From contig CP076354.1 of NCBI GenBank assembly GCA_018798825.1, forward strand, positions 2,226,001 through 2,290,000: DNA of 64,000 nucleotides, given 5' to 3'. Shown in pieces: positions 8,663 through 18,350 of this stretch. The translations under genes were made by a program, and so were the position numbers. This DNA comes from Ochrobactrum sp. BTU1 (GTDB lineage: Bacteria; Pseudomonadota; Alphaproteobacteria; Rhizobiales; Rhizobiaceae). Positions within the stretch are counted from its first letter, which is position 1. The number at the start of each line of letters is the position of its first letter. Under the pieces are notes generated by a model. It saw only the letters and a program-made list of their open reading frames with translations, had not been told where the DNA came from and searched no databases.

Positions 8663-9253
8663 TTATAACCCGGTTTGCCACTGCTTGATGAACTCGAACG
8701 GATGCAGCAGCATGATCACGTTGAGCGTAAGGTTGTCGCGGATGACAATGAGCGCCAGAACTTCAAAGAAGAGCGCATTCGCGACGGTGATTTTTGTTGG
8801 CAGTTTGGCTGCGATCAGAAAGCCGATCATGGCGAAAACACTGTCGGAAACCGAATTCACGATACTATCGCCAAAATAGTCCACCGAGGACGTATTGGCG
8901 CGATAGCGCTCGATGATGAAATTCGAGTTTTCGACCAGTTCCCAGGCGGCTTCAACGCCGACTGCCACAGCAAGTCTCAAGCCCAGCGGAGCCTTTGGCG
9001 CGATGATTGTCAGAAGCCAATAGAACAGAAAGCCATGAATGATATGCGAGAGCGTATACCAGTCGGCTATATGCTGCGAATTCTCAGACATCAGCGAACC
9101 GGACCATAATTTTATGGTGCCGCATTCGCACATGGGAATCCGTCCGTCGATATAAAGCCAGGAGGCCTGTATAACGAGAATGGCAAGGACGATCAGAGCA
9201 CCTAAGCCCCAACGATGTGTCTTGGAGGTTGAGGCTTGCGCTATTGAGCTCAT
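8663..9253 (-). CDS. DUF2585 (UPF0314) family membrane protein
   Basis: This is a 196-residue integral membrane protein. Hydrophobic helices are visible at about residues 15-33 ([18 protein letters not shown]), 70-90, 95-110 and 135-185; a [12 protein letters not shown] segment and an NSSNF-like [15 protein letters not shown] segment are conserved family marks. The function is unknown. It is sandwiched between the two protease genes: its start overlaps the hslV stop by four bases and its stop is 2 bp before the hslU start. This tight packing suggests expression tied to HslUV, but a direct functional link is only an inference. Confidence 0.85.
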   Translation of the reverse strand: MSSIAQASTSKTHRWGLGALIVLAILVIQASWLYIDGRIPMCECGTIKLWSGSLMSENSQHIADWYTLSHIIHGFLFYWLLTIIAPKAPLGLRLAVAVGVEAAWELVENSNFIIERYRANTSSVDYFGDSIVNSVSDSVFAMIGFLIAAKLPTKITVANALFFEVLALIVIRDNLTLNVIMLLHPFEFIKQWQTGL

Positions 9254-9804
9254 TCGGCGTCGAGGCTTTCAACAAGAATGCTGTGATTGGTGTAGATGCA
9301 GATATCGGCCGCAATCTCCATCGCCTTGCGGGCGATTTCCTCAGCATCCTTATCGGTATCGATCAGCGCGCGGGCTGCGGCCAGCGCATAATTGCCGCCC
9401 GATCCGATGGCCATGACGCCATGTTCGGGTTCAAGCACGTCGCCCGTACCGGTGAGTGCCAGCGTCACCTTGCTGTCGGCAACCAGCATCATGGCTTCCA
9501 GCTTGCGCAGATAGCGGTCGGTGCGCCAGTCCTTGGCGAGTTCGACGGAGGCGCGCATCAGCTGATCCGGATATTGTTCAAGCTTGGCTTCAAGGCGCTC
9601 AAGCAGCGTGAAGGCATCAGCCGTGGCACCGGCGAAACCAGCAATGACATTGCCTTTGCCGATGCGGCGCACTTTGCGCGCATTGCCCTTCATCACGGTA
9701 TTGCCGAGCGAGACCTGCCCGTCACCGGCGATAACAACCTTGTTACCCTTGCGAACGGTGACAATGGTCGTGCCGTAAATTGTCGTGGGATTATGTTCGA
9801 TCAT
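9250..9804 (-). CDS. hslV: ATP-dependent protease peptidase subunit HslV
   Basis: HslV is the threonine peptidase core of HslUV, a dodecameric proteasome-like particle. The 184-residue product carries an N-terminal extension; the conserved mature N-terminus [12 protein letters not shown] starts at residue 12, so residues 1-11 (ending in Gly) would have to be removed to free the catalytic Thr12. [21 protein letters not shown] and [14 protein letters not shown] are diagnostic. An AAGGAG ribosome site precedes ATG 9804. It is the first gene of the hslV-DUF2585-hslU unit; its upstream region is the repeat array shared with hisB. Confidence 0.96.
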   Translation of the reverse strand: MIEHNPTTIYGTTIVTVRKGNKVVIAGDGQVSLGNTVMKGNARKVRRIGKGNVIAGFAGATADAFTLLERLEAKLEQYPDQLMRASVELAKDWRTDRYLRKLEAMMLVADSKVTLALTGTGDVLEPEHGVMAIGSGGNYALAAARALIDTDKDAEEIARKAMEIAADICIYTNHSILVESLDAE

Positions 9805-9958
9805 GGATCACTCCTTTGGCGGCCGATACGTTTCCATCTGGCAAACGCATAAGCCCCTTATTTGGCTCGAAGCTCGCTTCGTCGGCTCAAGAGCTAACTG
9901 AATCGGGTTTCGTTGTGAATATTTAAGAAGGGGCTGGCAAAATGCAAATGGCTAACAG

Positions 9959-10162
9959 CGCATTCCAAAAAGTGTGAAGCGGTTTTTGGATGAAATGCGC
10001 TGCTGGGAAAGCCGCATTCCAATAAGTGTGAAACGGTTTTTGGGTAAAATGCGCTGCTGGGAAAGCCGCATTCCAAAAAGTGTGAAACGGTTTTTGGGTA
10101 AAATGCGCTGCTGGGAAAGCCGCATTCCAAAAAGTGTGAAACGGCTTTTTGATAAAATGCGC
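9959..10162. repeat. Tandem array of a 54-bp palindromic repeat (3.8 copies) in the hslV-hisB gap
   Basis: Copies start at 9960, 10014, 10068 and 10122, exactly 54 bp apart, and differ at only a few bases; the last is truncated. Each unit holds a palindrome (GCATT...AATGC enclosing CCAAAAA...TTTTTGG) around the core GTGTGAAACGG, plus a GCTGCTGGGAAAGC connector. The core matches the dispersed intergenic element family of this window. Because 54 is a multiple of three, both strands show repetitive open frames that are not genes. The array fills most of the 455-bp gap between the divergent genes hslV and hisB; outside the repeats I see no other feature. Confidence 0.92.
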
Positions 10163-10259
10163 GCAAACAAAAGTCAGAATGTTGGGAGCATCCCTAAAAC
10201 CATTGGCAAAAGCGGCCAGCTGTTCTAGAACGCGAAAAGATTTCAACTGAGGAAATGCA

Positions 10260-10868
10260 ATGACGGCTGAAAGCGCCCGCAAAGCAAGTATCGAACGTTC
10301 AACAAAAGAAACAAGCATTGCTGTTTCTGTGGATCTGGACGGCAACGGCAAGTTCGACATTACAACTGGTGTCGGCTTCTTCGATCATATGCTGGAGCAG
10401 CTTTCCCGACATTCGCTCATCGACATGCGCGTCATGGCCAAGGGCGATCTGCATATCGATGACCACCACACAGTCGAGGATACTGGAATTGCGCTGGGTC
10501 AGGCTGTGGCGAAAGCGCTTGGTGAGCGTCGCGGCATCGTGCGTTATGCCTCGATGGATCTCGCCATGGACGACACGCTGACGGGTGCGGCGGTCGATGT
10601 TTCGGGCCGTGCCTTTCTGGTCTGGAACGTGAATTTCACGACGGCCAAAATCGGCACCTTCGATACTGAACTGGTGCGCGAGTTCTTCCAGGCTTTTGCG
10701 ATGAATGCAGGCATTACGCTGCATATCAACAATCACTATGGTGCCAACAATCACCATATTGCAGAATCGATCTTCAAGGCGGTGGCCCGGGTTCTGCGCA
10801 CAGCGCTCGAAACCGATCCGCGCCAGAAGGATGCAATTCCCTCGACCAAGGGGTCGCTGAAGGGATAA
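10260..10868 (+). CDS. hisB: Imidazoleglycerol-phosphate dehydratase
   Basis: HisB dehydrates imidazole glycerol phosphate to imidazole acetol phosphate in histidine synthesis; this is the monofunctional type without the phosphatase domain. The 202-residue protein shows [35 protein letters not shown] (manganese-binding histidines), and [18 protein letters not shown], a second metal-binding histidine cluster. It is first in the cluster hisB-DUF2628-hisH-hisA-hisF, all on the plus strand with short gaps. Its upstream region contains the 54-bp repeat array. Confidence 0.97.
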   Translation: MTAESARKASIERSTKETSIAVSVDLDGNGKFDITTGVGFFDHMLEQLSRHSLIDMRVMAKGDLHIDDHHTVEDTGIALGQAVAKALGERRGIVRYASMDLAMDDTLTGAAVDVSGRAFLVWNVNFTTAKIGTFDTELVREFFQAFAMNAGITLHINNHYGANNHHIAESIFKAVARVLRTALETDPRQKDAIPSTKGSLKG

Positions 10869-10890
10869 GTCTTTCCCGAAAGGACGTGTC

Positions 10891-11391
10891 ATGGCGCAAT
10901 TCGTCGTTCTTGAACCAGCCGGAACTCAACGTTCCGAAAAAGCGGTTTTCGTGCGCGACGGATTCTACGCCTTAGCGCTGATCCTCCCGTTTGTCTGGCT
11001 TTTGTTGCAGCGGCTCTGGTTTGAAGCCATTGCCGTTCTCGGTGTGACGATCCTGCTGGGCGTGGCAGGTTCTGCATTGGGCATCTCCAATGCAGTGCCG
11101 CTGATCACGTTGCTATTTTCGCTTTTCGTGGCGTTGGAAGGCGTTAACTGGAAGATCGCGAAGCTAAAGCGTCAGGGTTTCGTTGAAACAGCCGTCATTG
11201 ATGCGGCTGATTTGGAAGAAGCGGAAATCCGCTACTTCTACGGTCTTAAAGAAGCGGCAGAGCCAGCGACAGAAATCAAAGACTCCCTGAAGGACACCTC
11301 TGCGCCCGAATGGGCGCAGCAGCCCCCTCGTCCCACATATTCCTCATTTGGCTCGACGATCGGATTTGTCGGTCATCGCGGAGAAAACTGA
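10891..11391 (+). CDS. DUF2628 domain membrane protein
   Basis: This is a 166-residue protein with two to three hydrophobic helices (about residues 28-45, 48-66 and 70-86: [52 protein letters not shown]) and an acidic soluble tail. I recognise it as a DUF2628 protein; the function is unknown. It lies inside the histidine cluster, 22 bp behind hisB and 2 bp before hisH, an arrangement I remember from other Rhizobiales. This suggests only shared transcription, not a role in histidine synthesis. Confidence 0.82.
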   Translation: MAQFVVLEPAGTQRSEKAVFVRDGFYALALILPFVWLLLQRLWFEAIAVLGVTILLGVAGSALGISNAVPLITLLFSLFVALEGVNWKIAKLKRQGFVETAVIDAADLEEAEIRYFYGLKEAAEPATEIKDSLKDTSAPEWAQQPPRPTYSSFGSTIGFVGHRGEN

Positions 11392-11393
11392 AA

Positions 11394-12044
11394 ATGCGTG
11401 TTGCAATTATCGACTATGGTTCCGGCAATCTTCGCTCGGCCACCAAGGCCTTTGAGCGCGCCGCCCATGAGAGCGGTTTGAAAGCTGAAATCGAACTGAC
11501 TGCAGATGCCGATCGCGTGGCGAGCGCCGATCGCATCGTGCTGCCAGGCGTTGGCGCTTATGCCGATTGCCGTCGCGGCCTCCATGCGGTTTCCGGCATG
11601 GTGGAAGCACTGGAAGATGTGGTTCTGAAAAAGGCGCATCCGTTTCTTGGCATCTGCGTGGGTATGCAGTTGATGTCGGAACGCGGCCTTGAAAAAGAAG
11701 TGACCGAAGGTCTCGGCTGGATCGCAGGCGACGTGCGTGAAATGACGCCGTCCGACCCGACGCTCAAGATTCCGCAGATCGGCTGGAACAGGATTCACGT
11801 GAAACATTCGCATCCGGTGTTTGACGGTATCGCTACCGGCGAGAACGGCTTGCATGCCTATTTCGTGCATTCCTATATGTTCGACGCGAAGAACAAAGCA
11901 GAAGTGCTGGCCGTCACCGAATATGGTGGCGATGTGACCGCAACGGTTGGTCGCGACAACATGATCGGCACGCAGTTCCATCCTGAAAAGAGCCAGCTGC
12001 TTGGCCTTTCGCTTATTGCCAATTTCCTGAAATGGAAGCCTTGA
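11394..12044 (+). CDS. hisH: Imidazole glycerol phosphate synthase, glutaminase subunit HisH
   Basis: HisH hydrolyses glutamine and channels ammonia to HisF, which makes imidazole glycerol phosphate and AICAR. The 216-residue class I glutamine amidotransferase has the nucleophile elbow [11 protein letters not shown] (catalytic Cys), and the His-Glu pair in [10 protein letters not shown] near the C-terminus. [15 protein letters not shown] is the family N-terminus, which fixes the start at ATG 11394, two bases after the DUF2628 stop. The frame is open 28 codons further upstream, but that overlaps the neighbouring gene. Confidence 0.96.
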   Translation: MRVAIIDYGSGNLRSATKAFERAAHESGLKAEIELTADADRVASADRIVLPGVGAYADCRRGLHAVSGMVEALEDVVLKKAHPFLGICVGMQLMSERGLEKEVTEGLGWIAGDVREMTPSDPTLKIPQIGWNRIHVKHSHPVFDGIATGENGLHAYFVHSYMFDAKNKAEVLAVTEYGGDVTATVGRDNMIGTQFHPEKSQLLGLSLIANFLKWKP

Positions 12045-12048
12045 AGAT

Positions 12049-12780
12049 ATGATCCTTTTTCCCGCCATCGATTTGAAAGACGGTCAATGCGTGCGCCTGA
12101 AGCTTGGCGACATGGATCAGGCGACCGTTTATAATGAAGACCCTGCAGCACAGGCCAAAGCTTTTGAGGATCAAGGCTTTGAATGGCTGCATGTGGTTGA
12201 TCTAAACGGTGCTTTTGCTGGCGAAAGCGTCAACGGCAAAGCTGTTGAAGCCATTTTGAAAGCGACCAAAAATCCGGTTCAGCTTGGCGGCGGTATCCGC
12301 ACCCTCGCCCATATCGAAAGCTGGCTTTCCAAGGGACTGCGCCGCGTAATTTTGGGTACGGTTGCCGTACGCGATCCGGCGCTGGTGATCGAAGCCTGTA
12401 AGGAGTTTCCGGGTCAGGTTGCGGTCGGCATTGACGCCAAGGGCGGCAATGTTGCCGTTGAAGGCTGGGCCGAGGCCTCCGAGCTTGGCGTGGTGGAACT
12501 CGCGAAAAAGTTTGAAGGTGCGGGTGTTGCCGCCATCATCTACACAGACATTGATCGCGACGGCGTGCTGGCTGGTATCAACTGGGATTCCACACTTGGC
12601 CTAGCAGACAGCGTTTCCATTCCGGTAATCGCATCGGGCGGTCTTGCTTCGATGGATGATATTAAGCGCCTCGCCGCTCCTGATGCACGCAAGCTTGAAG
12701 GTGCGATTTCCGGTCGCGCGCTTTACGATGGCCGCATCGATCCAGCAGAAGCACTGGCTCTTCTGAGGACTTCAGCATGA
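12049..12780 (+). CDS. hisA: ProFAR isomerase HisA
   Basis: HisA performs the Amadori rearrangement of ProFAR to PRFAR in histidine synthesis. The 243-residue TIM barrel starts with [14 protein letters not shown], carrying the first catalytic aspartate, and has the second catalytic region at [22 protein letters not shown] and [10 protein letters not shown] are phosphate-binding loops. It follows hisH by 4 bp and its stop overlaps the hisF start (ATGA), so hisH, hisA and hisF are translationally linked. Confidence 0.97.
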   Translation: MILFPAIDLKDGQCVRLKLGDMDQATVYNEDPAAQAKAFEDQGFEWLHVVDLNGAFAGESVNGKAVEAILKATKNPVQLGGGIRTLAHIESWLSKGLRRVILGTVAVRDPALVIEACKEFPGQVAVGIDAKGGNVAVEGWAEASELGVVELAKKFEGAGVAAIIYTDIDRDGVLAGINWDSTLGLADSVSIPVIASGGLASMDDIKRLAAPDARKLEGAISGRALYDGRIDPAEALALLRTSA

Positions 12781-13562
12781 CACTCAAAGCACGCGTGATT
12801 CCCTGCCTCGATGTGAAAGACGGTCGTGTCGTTAAGGGCGTAAACTTCGTCGATCTGATTGATGCCGGTGATCCGGTTGAAGCAGCACGCGCCTATGATG
12901 CGGCGGGTGCAGACGAATTGTGCTTCCTCGACATCACGGCGTCTTCGGACAATCGCGAGACAATTTTCGATGTTATCGCCCGTACAGCTGAACAGTGCTT
13001 CATGCCGCTGACTGTTGGCGGTGGCGTGCGTCAGGTTTCTGACATTCGCAAGCTGTTGCTTGCTGGGGCCGACAAGGTTTCGATCAACACGGCTGCGGTC
13101 AAGAACCCGGAATTTGTTGCAGAAGCCGCCGACAAGTTTGGCGATCAGTGCATCGTTGTGGCCATTGACGCCAAGAAGGTTTCGGGTGCTGGCGAGAGCG
13201 ACCGCTGGGAAATCTTTACCCATGGCGGTCGCCAGACGACTGGCATTGATGCGGTGGAATTTGCACAGAAGGTGGTGAGCCTTGGTGCGGGTGAAATCCT
13301 GCTGACCTCGATGGATCGTGATGGCACCAAGGCGGGTTACGATGTGGCACTGACGCGCGCTGTTGCTGACAGCGTGCGCGTTCCGGTGATCGCATCGGGT
13401 GGCGTTGGAAATCTCGATCACATGGTCGACGGTATCCGCGAAGGTCATGCAACGGCAGTTCTCGCAGCATCCATCTTCCACTTTGGAACCTATACGATTG
13501 GCGAAGCCAAGCGCTATATGGCCGAGGCTGGTATCCCGATGCGGCTCGATCCGGTCCGTTGA
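12777..13562 (+). CDS. hisF: Imidazole glycerol phosphate synthase, cyclase subunit HisF
   Basis: HisF is the TIM-barrel cyclase that receives ammonia from HisH. The 261-residue protein shows [19 protein letters not shown] (catalytic Asp at about residue 11), [13 protein letters not shown], and [15 protein letters not shown] with the second catalytic Asp. The start overlaps the hisA stop. A palindromic intergenic element lies between hisF and hisE. Confidence 0.97.
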   Translation: MTLKARVIPCLDVKDGRVVKGVNFVDLIDAGDPVEAARAYDAAGADELCFLDITASSDNRETIFDVIARTAEQCFMPLTVGGGVRQVSDIRKLLLAGADKVSINTAAVKNPEFVAEAADKFGDQCIVVAIDAKKVSGAGESDRWEIFTHGGRQTTGIDAVEFAQKVVSLGAGEILLTSMDRDGTKAGYDVALTRAVADSVRVPVIASGGVGNLDHMVDGIREGHATAVLAASIFHFGTYTIGEAKRYMAEAGIPMRLDPVR

Positions 13563-13573
13563 GAATATAGCTT

Positions 13574-13613
13574 GTCGCGGAAAAGTGGGAACCGGTTTTC
13601 CGATAACGACATG
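13574..13613. repeat. Dispersed palindromic intergenic element, copy between hisF and hisE
   Basis: GTCG (13574-13577) and CGAC (13607-13610) enclose CGGAAAA...TTTTCCG around the core AAAAGTGGGAACCGGTTTT. It sits in the only sizeable gap (76 bp) of the his cluster, so transcription from hisF into hisE would run through the hairpin. Confidence 0.8.
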
Positions 13614-13638
13614 CGCAAAAAGAGTTGAAGGAATTCCG

Positions 13639-13962
13639 ATGGCTGAGTTCACCCTTTCCGATCTTGAACGCATCGTCGCAGAGCGTGCAAATTCGACGGA
13701 TGGATCGTCTTATACTGCTAGTCTCTTTGCCAAGGGTCAGACGCGGGCCGCCAAAAAGCTTGGTGAAGAAGCCGTCGAAACGGTGATTGCCGCAGTTAGC
13801 GGTGATCGCGCGGAAGTGGTCACGGAAAGCGCTGATCTGCTTTATCACCTGCTGGTGGTTCTCAAGATTGCAGACGTGCCACTTGATGAAGTTCTTGCAG
13901 AGTTGCAACGCCGCACGGCGCAGACTGGCCTTGAGGAAAAGGCCGGTCGTCCGAAAGCATAA
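13639..13962 (+). CDS. hisE: Phosphoribosyl-ATP diphosphatase
   Basis: HisE hydrolyses phosphoribosyl-ATP to phosphoribosyl-AMP, the second step of histidine synthesis. The 107-residue protein is the monofunctional form. [13 protein letters not shown] and [13 protein letters not shown] carry the acidic metal-binding residues of the MazG-like helical fold. The ATG at 13639 follows a GAAGGAA ribosome site; the frame is open upstream through the repeat element, but homology starts here. hisG, hisD, hisC and hisI are not in this window. Confidence 0.95.
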   Translation: MAEFTLSDLERIVAERANSTDGSSYTASLFAKGQTRAAKKLGEEAVETVIAAVSGDRAEVVTESADLLYHLLVVLKIADVPLDEVLAELQRRTAQTGLEEKAGRPKA

Positions 13963-14022
13963 ATGCAAACTAATCCAAAAGCTGTTAGTGCAGAATTGGC
14001 GTTGAGGGAGAGCAGCGACAAT

Positions 14023-14991
14023 ATGTGGGAAAAAGTGGACCAGCTAACGCCGTCGCGTTACTCGCCTTACCGTTTCTTTTCGGCGGAAGAGTGGGCAGGC
14101 TTTCGCGCCGACACCCCCCTCACCCTCACCTATGAAGAAGTGAAACGGTTGCGCTCGCTGGGCGATCCGATTGATCTTGATGAGGTGCGGCGCATTTATC
14201 TGTCGCTGTCCCGCCTGCTCTATGCGCATGTGGAAGCAAGCCAGCTTCTGTTCCGCCAGCGCCAGCAATTTCTCAATATGGAAGAGCGCTTCAAGACGCC
14301 CTTTATCATTGGCATTGCAGGCTCGGTTGCGGTCGGCAAATCCACGACCGCGCGTATTCTGAAAGAACTACTCGCCCGCTGGCCTTCCAGCCCGAAGGTC
14401 GATCTGGTGACGACGGACGGCTTCCTCTACCCCAACGCGGTTTTGCGTGATCAGAACATGATGGAGCGCAAGGGCTTTCCGGAAAGCTATGATGTGGGCG
14501 CGGTCTTACGTTTCCTGTCAGCGATCAAGGCAGGCATGAGCCATGTGCGCGCGCCGCTCTATTCGCATCTGAGCTATGACGTGCTGCATGGCGAATATCA
14601 GATTGTCGACAAGCCCGACATTCTGATCTTTGAAGGCATCAATGTGCTTCAGGTCCGCGATCTGCCGGAAGACGGAAAAATGGTGCCTTTCGTGTCCGAC
14701 TTCTTCGACTTCTCGATCTATATCGATGCGGAATCGGAGCTGATCCACAAATGGTATATCGACCGCTTCATGCGTTTGCGTGAGACGGCTTTCGTCAATC
14801 CGCAGTCGTTCTTCCACCGTTATTCGCAGCTTTCAGAAGAAGCCGCGCGTTCCATCGGCGAAGGCCTCTGGAACAATATCAACATGAAGAACCTGCGCGA
14901 AAACATTCTTCCCACCCGCCCCCGCGCCGATATTATCCTGCGCAAAGGCAGCGATCATCTGATCGAAGAAGTGGCACTCAGAAAGATTTAA
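14023..14991 (+). CDS. coaA: Pantothenate kinase, type I
   Basis: CoaA phosphorylates pantothenate, the first and regulated step of CoA synthesis. The P-loop [12 protein letters not shown] and the [13 protein letters not shown] and FSIYIDAE segments identify the bacterial type I enzyme. From ATG 14023 ([16 protein letters not shown]) it has 322 residues, the length I remember for Brucella CoaA, with GGGAG upstream. An in-frame ATG at 13963, directly at the hisE stop, would add 20 residues. The gene follows hisE with a short gap and is probably in the same transcript. Confidence 0.95.
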   Translation: MWEKVDQLTPSRYSPYRFFSAEEWAGFRADTPLTLTYEEVKRLRSLGDPIDLDEVRRIYLSLSRLLYAHVEASQLLFRQRQQFLNMEERFKTPFIIGIAGSVAVGKSTTARILKELLARWPSSPKVDLVTTDGFLYPNAVLRDQNMMERKGFPESYDVGAVLRFLSAIKAGMSHVRAPLYSHLSYDVLHGEYQIVDKPDILIFEGINVLQVRDLPEDGKMVPFVSDFFDFSIYIDAESELIHKWYIDRFMRLRETAFVNPQSFFHRYSQLSEEAARSIGEGLWNNINMKNLRENILPTRPRADIILRKGSDHLIEEVALRKI

Positions 14992-15007
14992 ATCTCAGGA
15001 AACCAGA

Positions 15008-15802
15008 ATGCCGCAAGTGCTGGAAATGTATCAGGTGGACGCGTTCACCAAACGTGTCTTCGCCGGAAACCCTGCGGCAGTTCTGATCCTGAAAGACTGG
15101 CTGAGCGATGCGACCATGCAAGCAATCGCTGCGGAAAACAATCTCGCGGAAACAGCTTTTGCGTGCCCTGCAGAGGATGGCTGGAAGCTCAGATGGTTTA
15201 CACCGACGCTTGAGGTCGATTTCTGCGGCCATGCCACTCTGGCAACGGCGCATGTTCTGGCTTGGCACCACAAGATTGATGGTGAGCTGCATTTTCACAC
15301 CCGCATAGGCAAGATCAGTGTTTCGCGCGCGGACGACGATTATGTGCTTGATGTTCCGTCCATTGCTCCCGACCAGCTTTCCGAGCTGCCCGCGTTCACT
15401 GCACCACTGTTTGAGAATGAGAGCGGAGCCACGTTCTTCAGAAATTTCGAGAATATCTATGTGCAGCTTGAGGATGAGGCTGCGGTCAGGGCTTTCGTGC
15501 CTGATCATATCCAGATTGAAAAACTGGGATCAGTCGGCCTGGTGATTACCGCACGAGGATCGTCGCACGACTTTGTTTCGCGTTATTTTGCGGCGGGATC
15601 GGGTATCCCGGAAGATCCGGTTACAGGATCTATCCATGCGACGCTTGTTCCCTATTGGGCTCAAAAGATCGGGAAAAACAAACTGTCCGCTTATCAGGCT
15701 TCTGCCCGTGGTGGACATTTGGGATGTGAGCTAAAAGGCGACCGTGTTTTGCTCACCGGCAACGCCGTAACATTCATGAAAGCCGAGATTTATATCCCGT
15801 AA
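15008..15802 (+). CDS. PhzF family isomerase
   Basis: This is a 264-residue protein of the PhzF/diaminopimelate-epimerase fold. The N-terminal half shows YQVDAFTKRVFAGNPAAV and NNLAETAF, where Glu48 corresponds to the catalytic acid of PhzF; DFCGHATLATAHV is the matching loop. The second half repeats the fold, with GSGIPEDPVTGSIHATL. PhzF itself isomerises a phenazine precursor, but no other phenazine genes are nearby, so the substrate is unknown; most family members in such contexts are uncharacterised. It lies 16 bp behind coaA and ends at a hairpin facing the LysM gene. Confidence 0.85.
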   Translation: MPQVLEMYQVDAFTKRVFAGNPAAVLILKDWLSDATMQAIAAENNLAETAFACPAEDGWKLRWFTPTLEVDFCGHATLATAHVLAWHHKIDGELHFHTRIGKISVSRADDDYVLDVPSIAPDQLSELPAFTAPLFENESGATFFRNFENIYVQLEDEAAVRAFVPDHIQIEKLGSVGLVITARGSSHDFVSRYFAAGSGIPEDPVTGSIHATLVPYWAQKIGKNKLSAYQASARGGHLGCELKGDRVLLTGNAVTFMKAEIYIP

Positions 15803-15809
15803 AGAATAA

Positions 15810-15832
15810 GGGCGCCGAATAGTTCGGCGCCC
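15810..15832. terminator. Hairpin between the convergent PhzF and LysM genes
   Basis: GGGCGCCGAA (15810-15819), loop TAG, TTCGGCGCCC (15823-15832) form a perfect ten-base-pair stem. There is no long U-run on either side, so termination strength is uncertain; the convergent context supports a terminator. Confidence 0.65.
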
Positions 15833-15857
15833 TGATCGCTTTGGATCGTTTTAGCAA

Positions 15858-16310
15858 TCAAGCAAGCGGCGGAATGCGCAGCACCTGACCCGGATAGATT
15901 TTGTCCGGATGCGTCAGCATCGGCTTGTTGGCTTCAAAGATGATGTCGTTCTTTGCGCCCTTGCCTTTGCCGTATTGAGCTTCGGCGATTTTCCAGAGAT
16001 TGTCGCCCTTCTTGACCGTGTAGAAGACGGGTTCGGCACCGGTCGTCCCGGCTCCATCGACTTTCAGTTCCGAGGCTTCCACTTTGGAAACACCAAGCGA
16101 GTTGCCCACAGCGATAATAGCTTTTTCAAAAGCCGACTGATCCTTCACATTGCCGGTCAGGACGGCCTTGTCGCCCTGCACGCTCACCTGCACGCCATCG
16201 GTGCCGAGATTATGCGAGTCGAGTTCCTTCTTCAGATCATCGGCTTTGGGTTCATTTTCACCGAAACCAAGCTTGGTTCCGACCGACTTCACGAAATCGA
16301 AAATTCCCAT
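15858..16310 (-). CDS. BON-LysM domain protein (Kbp/YgaU type)
   Basis: This is a 150-residue protein with a BON domain (about residues 20-85, VQVSVQGDKAVLTGNVKDQSA) and a C-terminal LysM domain (about 95-148, YTVKKGDNLWKIAEAQYG ... IYPGQVLRIP). The architecture and length match E. coli Kbp (YgaU), a cytoplasmic potassium-binding protein, and like it there is no signal peptide, even though LysM domains often bind peptidoglycan. Role here: probably potassium or envelope stress related, by family only. It stands alone on the minus strand with GGGAG before ATG 16310. Confidence 0.88.
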   Translation of the reverse strand: MGIFDFVKSVGTKLGFGENEPKADDLKKELDSHNLGTDGVQVSVQGDKAVLTGNVKDQSAFEKAIIAVGNSLGVSKVEASELKVDGAGTTGAEPVFYTVKKGDNLWKIAEAQYGKGKGAKNDIIFEANKPMLTHPDKIYPGQVLRIPPLA

Positions 16311-16507
16311 GGGGCAAATCTCCCTGTTGTTGCTAAACTATTGATGCGTCGTATCAAATATCAGAACCAGAGATGAGCTAGCGCTTCTTGCAGCCAATCA
16401 ATAGGCTACAAAGTACAGCTCGACGAAAATTGGTCAAGACAGGATTTTCCGGAAATTGCTCAATAAGTTCTGGCACTTAATTAGCATGCCCCTTCGATAA
16501 GACCGTT

Positions 16508-18232
16508 TTAACGACCAAGATTGGTACGGGCGAGTTCAACGATTTCATCACCACGACCGCTGATGATGGCTTTGAGCATATAAAGGCTGAAGCCCTTCGC
16601 CTGCTCGGCCTTGATCTTGGGCGGCATTACCAGTTCCTGTTTGGCTGTTAACACATCGACCAGAACCGGACCGTCATGCGCAAAAGCCTGCTTTAATGCC
16701 TCCGGCAGATCAGCGGACTCCTCTACGCGAAAACCTTTGATGCCGATGGCTTCCGCCATGGCTGCAAAATTCGGGTTTTCGAGGTCGGTTCCAGAGGTCA
16801 GATAGCCGCCCGCTTTCATTTCCATCGCCACGAAGCCAAGCGAGCCATTGTTATAAACAATGATCTTGGCGGGCAGATTGAGCTGCTTCAACGACAGGAA
16901 ATCGCCCATCATCATGGTGAAACCGCCATCGCCGGACAGTGAAACGACCTGTCGTTCCGGCGCTGCAGCCTTTGCGCCCAGCGCCTGAAGCATGGCATTG
17001 GCCATTGAGCCATGATTGAAAGAACCGAGCAGGCGACGCTTGCCATTCATGGTGAGATAGCGTGCAGCCCAGACGGTAGGCGTGCCGACATCGGCGGTAA
17101 AGATCGCATCTTCATCCGCAATCTCATTGACGAGGCGGGTGAGATATTGCGGGTGGATCGGCTGGCCTGGTTTTGATGGTGCTGCCAGATCATCCAATGC
17201 CTCGCGCGCTTTCGTGTAATGTGTCTTTGCAGCATCGAGGAACTTCGTGCTGCGACCAGATTTGAGCTTCGGCAAAAGGGCTGCGATTGTTTCCGACACA
17301 TCGCCGGTCACGCCCAATGTGAGCGGCGCACGGCGTCCGAGCTGTGAAGGATCATTGTCGATCTGAACGATCTTTGCCTTGTCGGGATAGAAGTTGCGAT
17401 AAGGGAAACTGGTGCCAAGCATCAGCAGCGTGTCGCAGTTGAGCATGGCGTGATAGCCGGATGAAAAGCCGATCAGGCCGGTCATGCCAACATCAAAGGG
17501 ATTGTCCCATTCGACATGTTCCTTGCCGCGCAGCGCATGAACCACAGGCGCCTCAAGCTGTTCGGCCAATGAAACGACAGCATCATGGGCGCCAGCGCAG
17601 CCGCTGCCTGCCAGAATGGTGATCTTCTCAGAACCGTTGAGAATATCTGCGAGCTTAGCGACATCCTGATCAGACGGAACCATGCGTGGAGGCGAGATCG
17701 GCGTCCAGGTCTGCTTTGCCCCTTCAGGTGCCTGCTTGAGCGCAACGTCACCCGGAATGACGATCACGGCCACGCCGCGCTTTCCGATGGCCGCGCGCAT
17801 GGCGCGGTTCAGCACTTCGGGCATTTGTGCAGGGTTGGAAACCAGCTCAACAAAATGGCTGCATTCGCGGAACAGTTCCTGCGGATGGGTTTCCTGAAAA
17901 TAGTCGAGGCCGATTTCGGATGAAGGAATATGGGCTGCAATCGCCAGCACAGGTTCGCGGTTGCGGTGACAATCAAAAAGCCCGTTGATGAGGTGCAGAT
18001 TGCCAGGCCCACAGCTGCCAGCACAAACGGCCAGTTCGCCGGTGACAGCCGCTTCGGCCCCTGCGGCGAAGGCTGCGGTTTCCTCATGGCGGACATGCAT
18101 CCAGTCGATCTTGCCAAGTCTTCTGAGGCTGTCATTCAGTCCGTTGAGGCTATCGCCCGTGACGCCCCAGATACGTTTAACACCTGCTTCGGCCAAGGTC
18201 TGAGCCAGAAGATCCGCAACAGTCATGCCCAT
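16508..18232 (-). CDS. poxB: Pyruvate dehydrogenase (quinone), PoxB type
   Basis: PoxB oxidatively decarboxylates pyruvate to acetate and CO2, feeding electrons to ubiquinone at the inner membrane. The 574-residue protein has the three domains of TPP enzymes: N-terminal pyrimidine domain with [18 protein letters not shown] (catalytic Glu), a central FAD-binding domain, and a C-terminal diphosphate domain with [17 protein letters not shown]. The C-terminal helix [19 protein letters not shown] closely follows the lipid-activated membrane-binding tail of E. coli PoxB. The start is ATG 18232 with AAGGGTG seven bases upstream; an ATG two codons on is less well placed. A tandem direct repeat lies just upstream. 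No terminator is seen in the 197 bp before the LysM gene. Confidence 0.9.
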   Translation of the reverse strand: MGMTVADLLAQTLAEAGVKRIWGVTGDSLNGLNDSLRRLGKIDWMHVRHEETAAFAAGAEAAVTGELAVCAGSCGPGNLHLINGLFDCHRNREPVLAIAAHIPSSEIGLDYFQETHPQELFRECSHFVELVSNPAQMPEVLNRAMRAAIGKRGVAVIVIPGDVALKQAPEGAKQTWTPISPPRMVPSDQDVAKLADILNGSEKITILAGSGCAGAHDAVVSLAEQLEAPVVHALRGKEHVEWDNPFDVGMTGLIGFSSGYHAMLNCDTLLMLGTSFPYRNFYPDKAKIVQIDNDPSQLGRRAPLTLGVTGDVSETIAALLPKLKSGRSTKFLDAAKTHYTKAREALDDLAAPSKPGQPIHPQYLTRLVNEIADEDAIFTADVGTPTVWAARYLTMNGKRRLLGSFNHGSMANAMLQALGAKAAAPERQVVSLSGDGGFTMMMGDFLSLKQLNLPAKIIVYNNGSLGFVAMEMKAGGYLTSGTDLENPNFAAMAEAIGIKGFRVEESADLPEALKQAFAHDGPVLVDVLTAKQELVMPPKIKAEQAKGFSLYMLKAIISGRGDEIVELARTNLGR

Positions 18233-18253
18233 GATTTCACCCTTTTCACAATC

Positions 18254-18288
18254 CTGAAGATCCAGTTAGGACTGAAGATCAAGTTAGG
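18254..18288 (-). promoter_or_regulatory. Tandem direct repeat upstream of poxB
   Basis: CTGAAGATCCAGTTAGG (18254-18270) and CTGAAGATCAAGTTAGG (18272-18288) are 16/17 identical at an 18-bp period, 22-56 bases upstream of the poxB start. Direct repeats at this position could be a regulator site; no known consensus is recognised. Confidence 0.45.
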
Positions 18289-18312
18289 GCGCGGGGCGGA
18301 TGTGGGAAGCCG

Positions 18313-18340
18313 TCAAACGGCATCAATCGATGCCGTTTGA
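18313..18340 (-). terminator. Hairpin after the alpha/beta hydrolase gene
   Basis: TCAAACGGCATC (18313-18324) and GATGCCGTTTGA (18329-18340) form a perfect 12-base-pair stem with a four-base loop, ten bases behind the hydrolase stop on the minus strand. No U-run follows, so it may act as a weak terminator or transcript stabiliser. Confidence 0.6.
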
Positions 18341-18350
18341 ATTACAAAAG

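Noticed and set aside
9959..10162. CRISPR array
   Set aside because: The 54-bp units are contiguous and nearly identical with no variable spacers, and no cas genes are present.
9894..10228. Repetitive open reading frames on both strands over the 54-bp array
   Set aside because: They exist only because the repeat unit is a multiple of three; they have no ribosome site, and the DNA palindrome explains the sequence.
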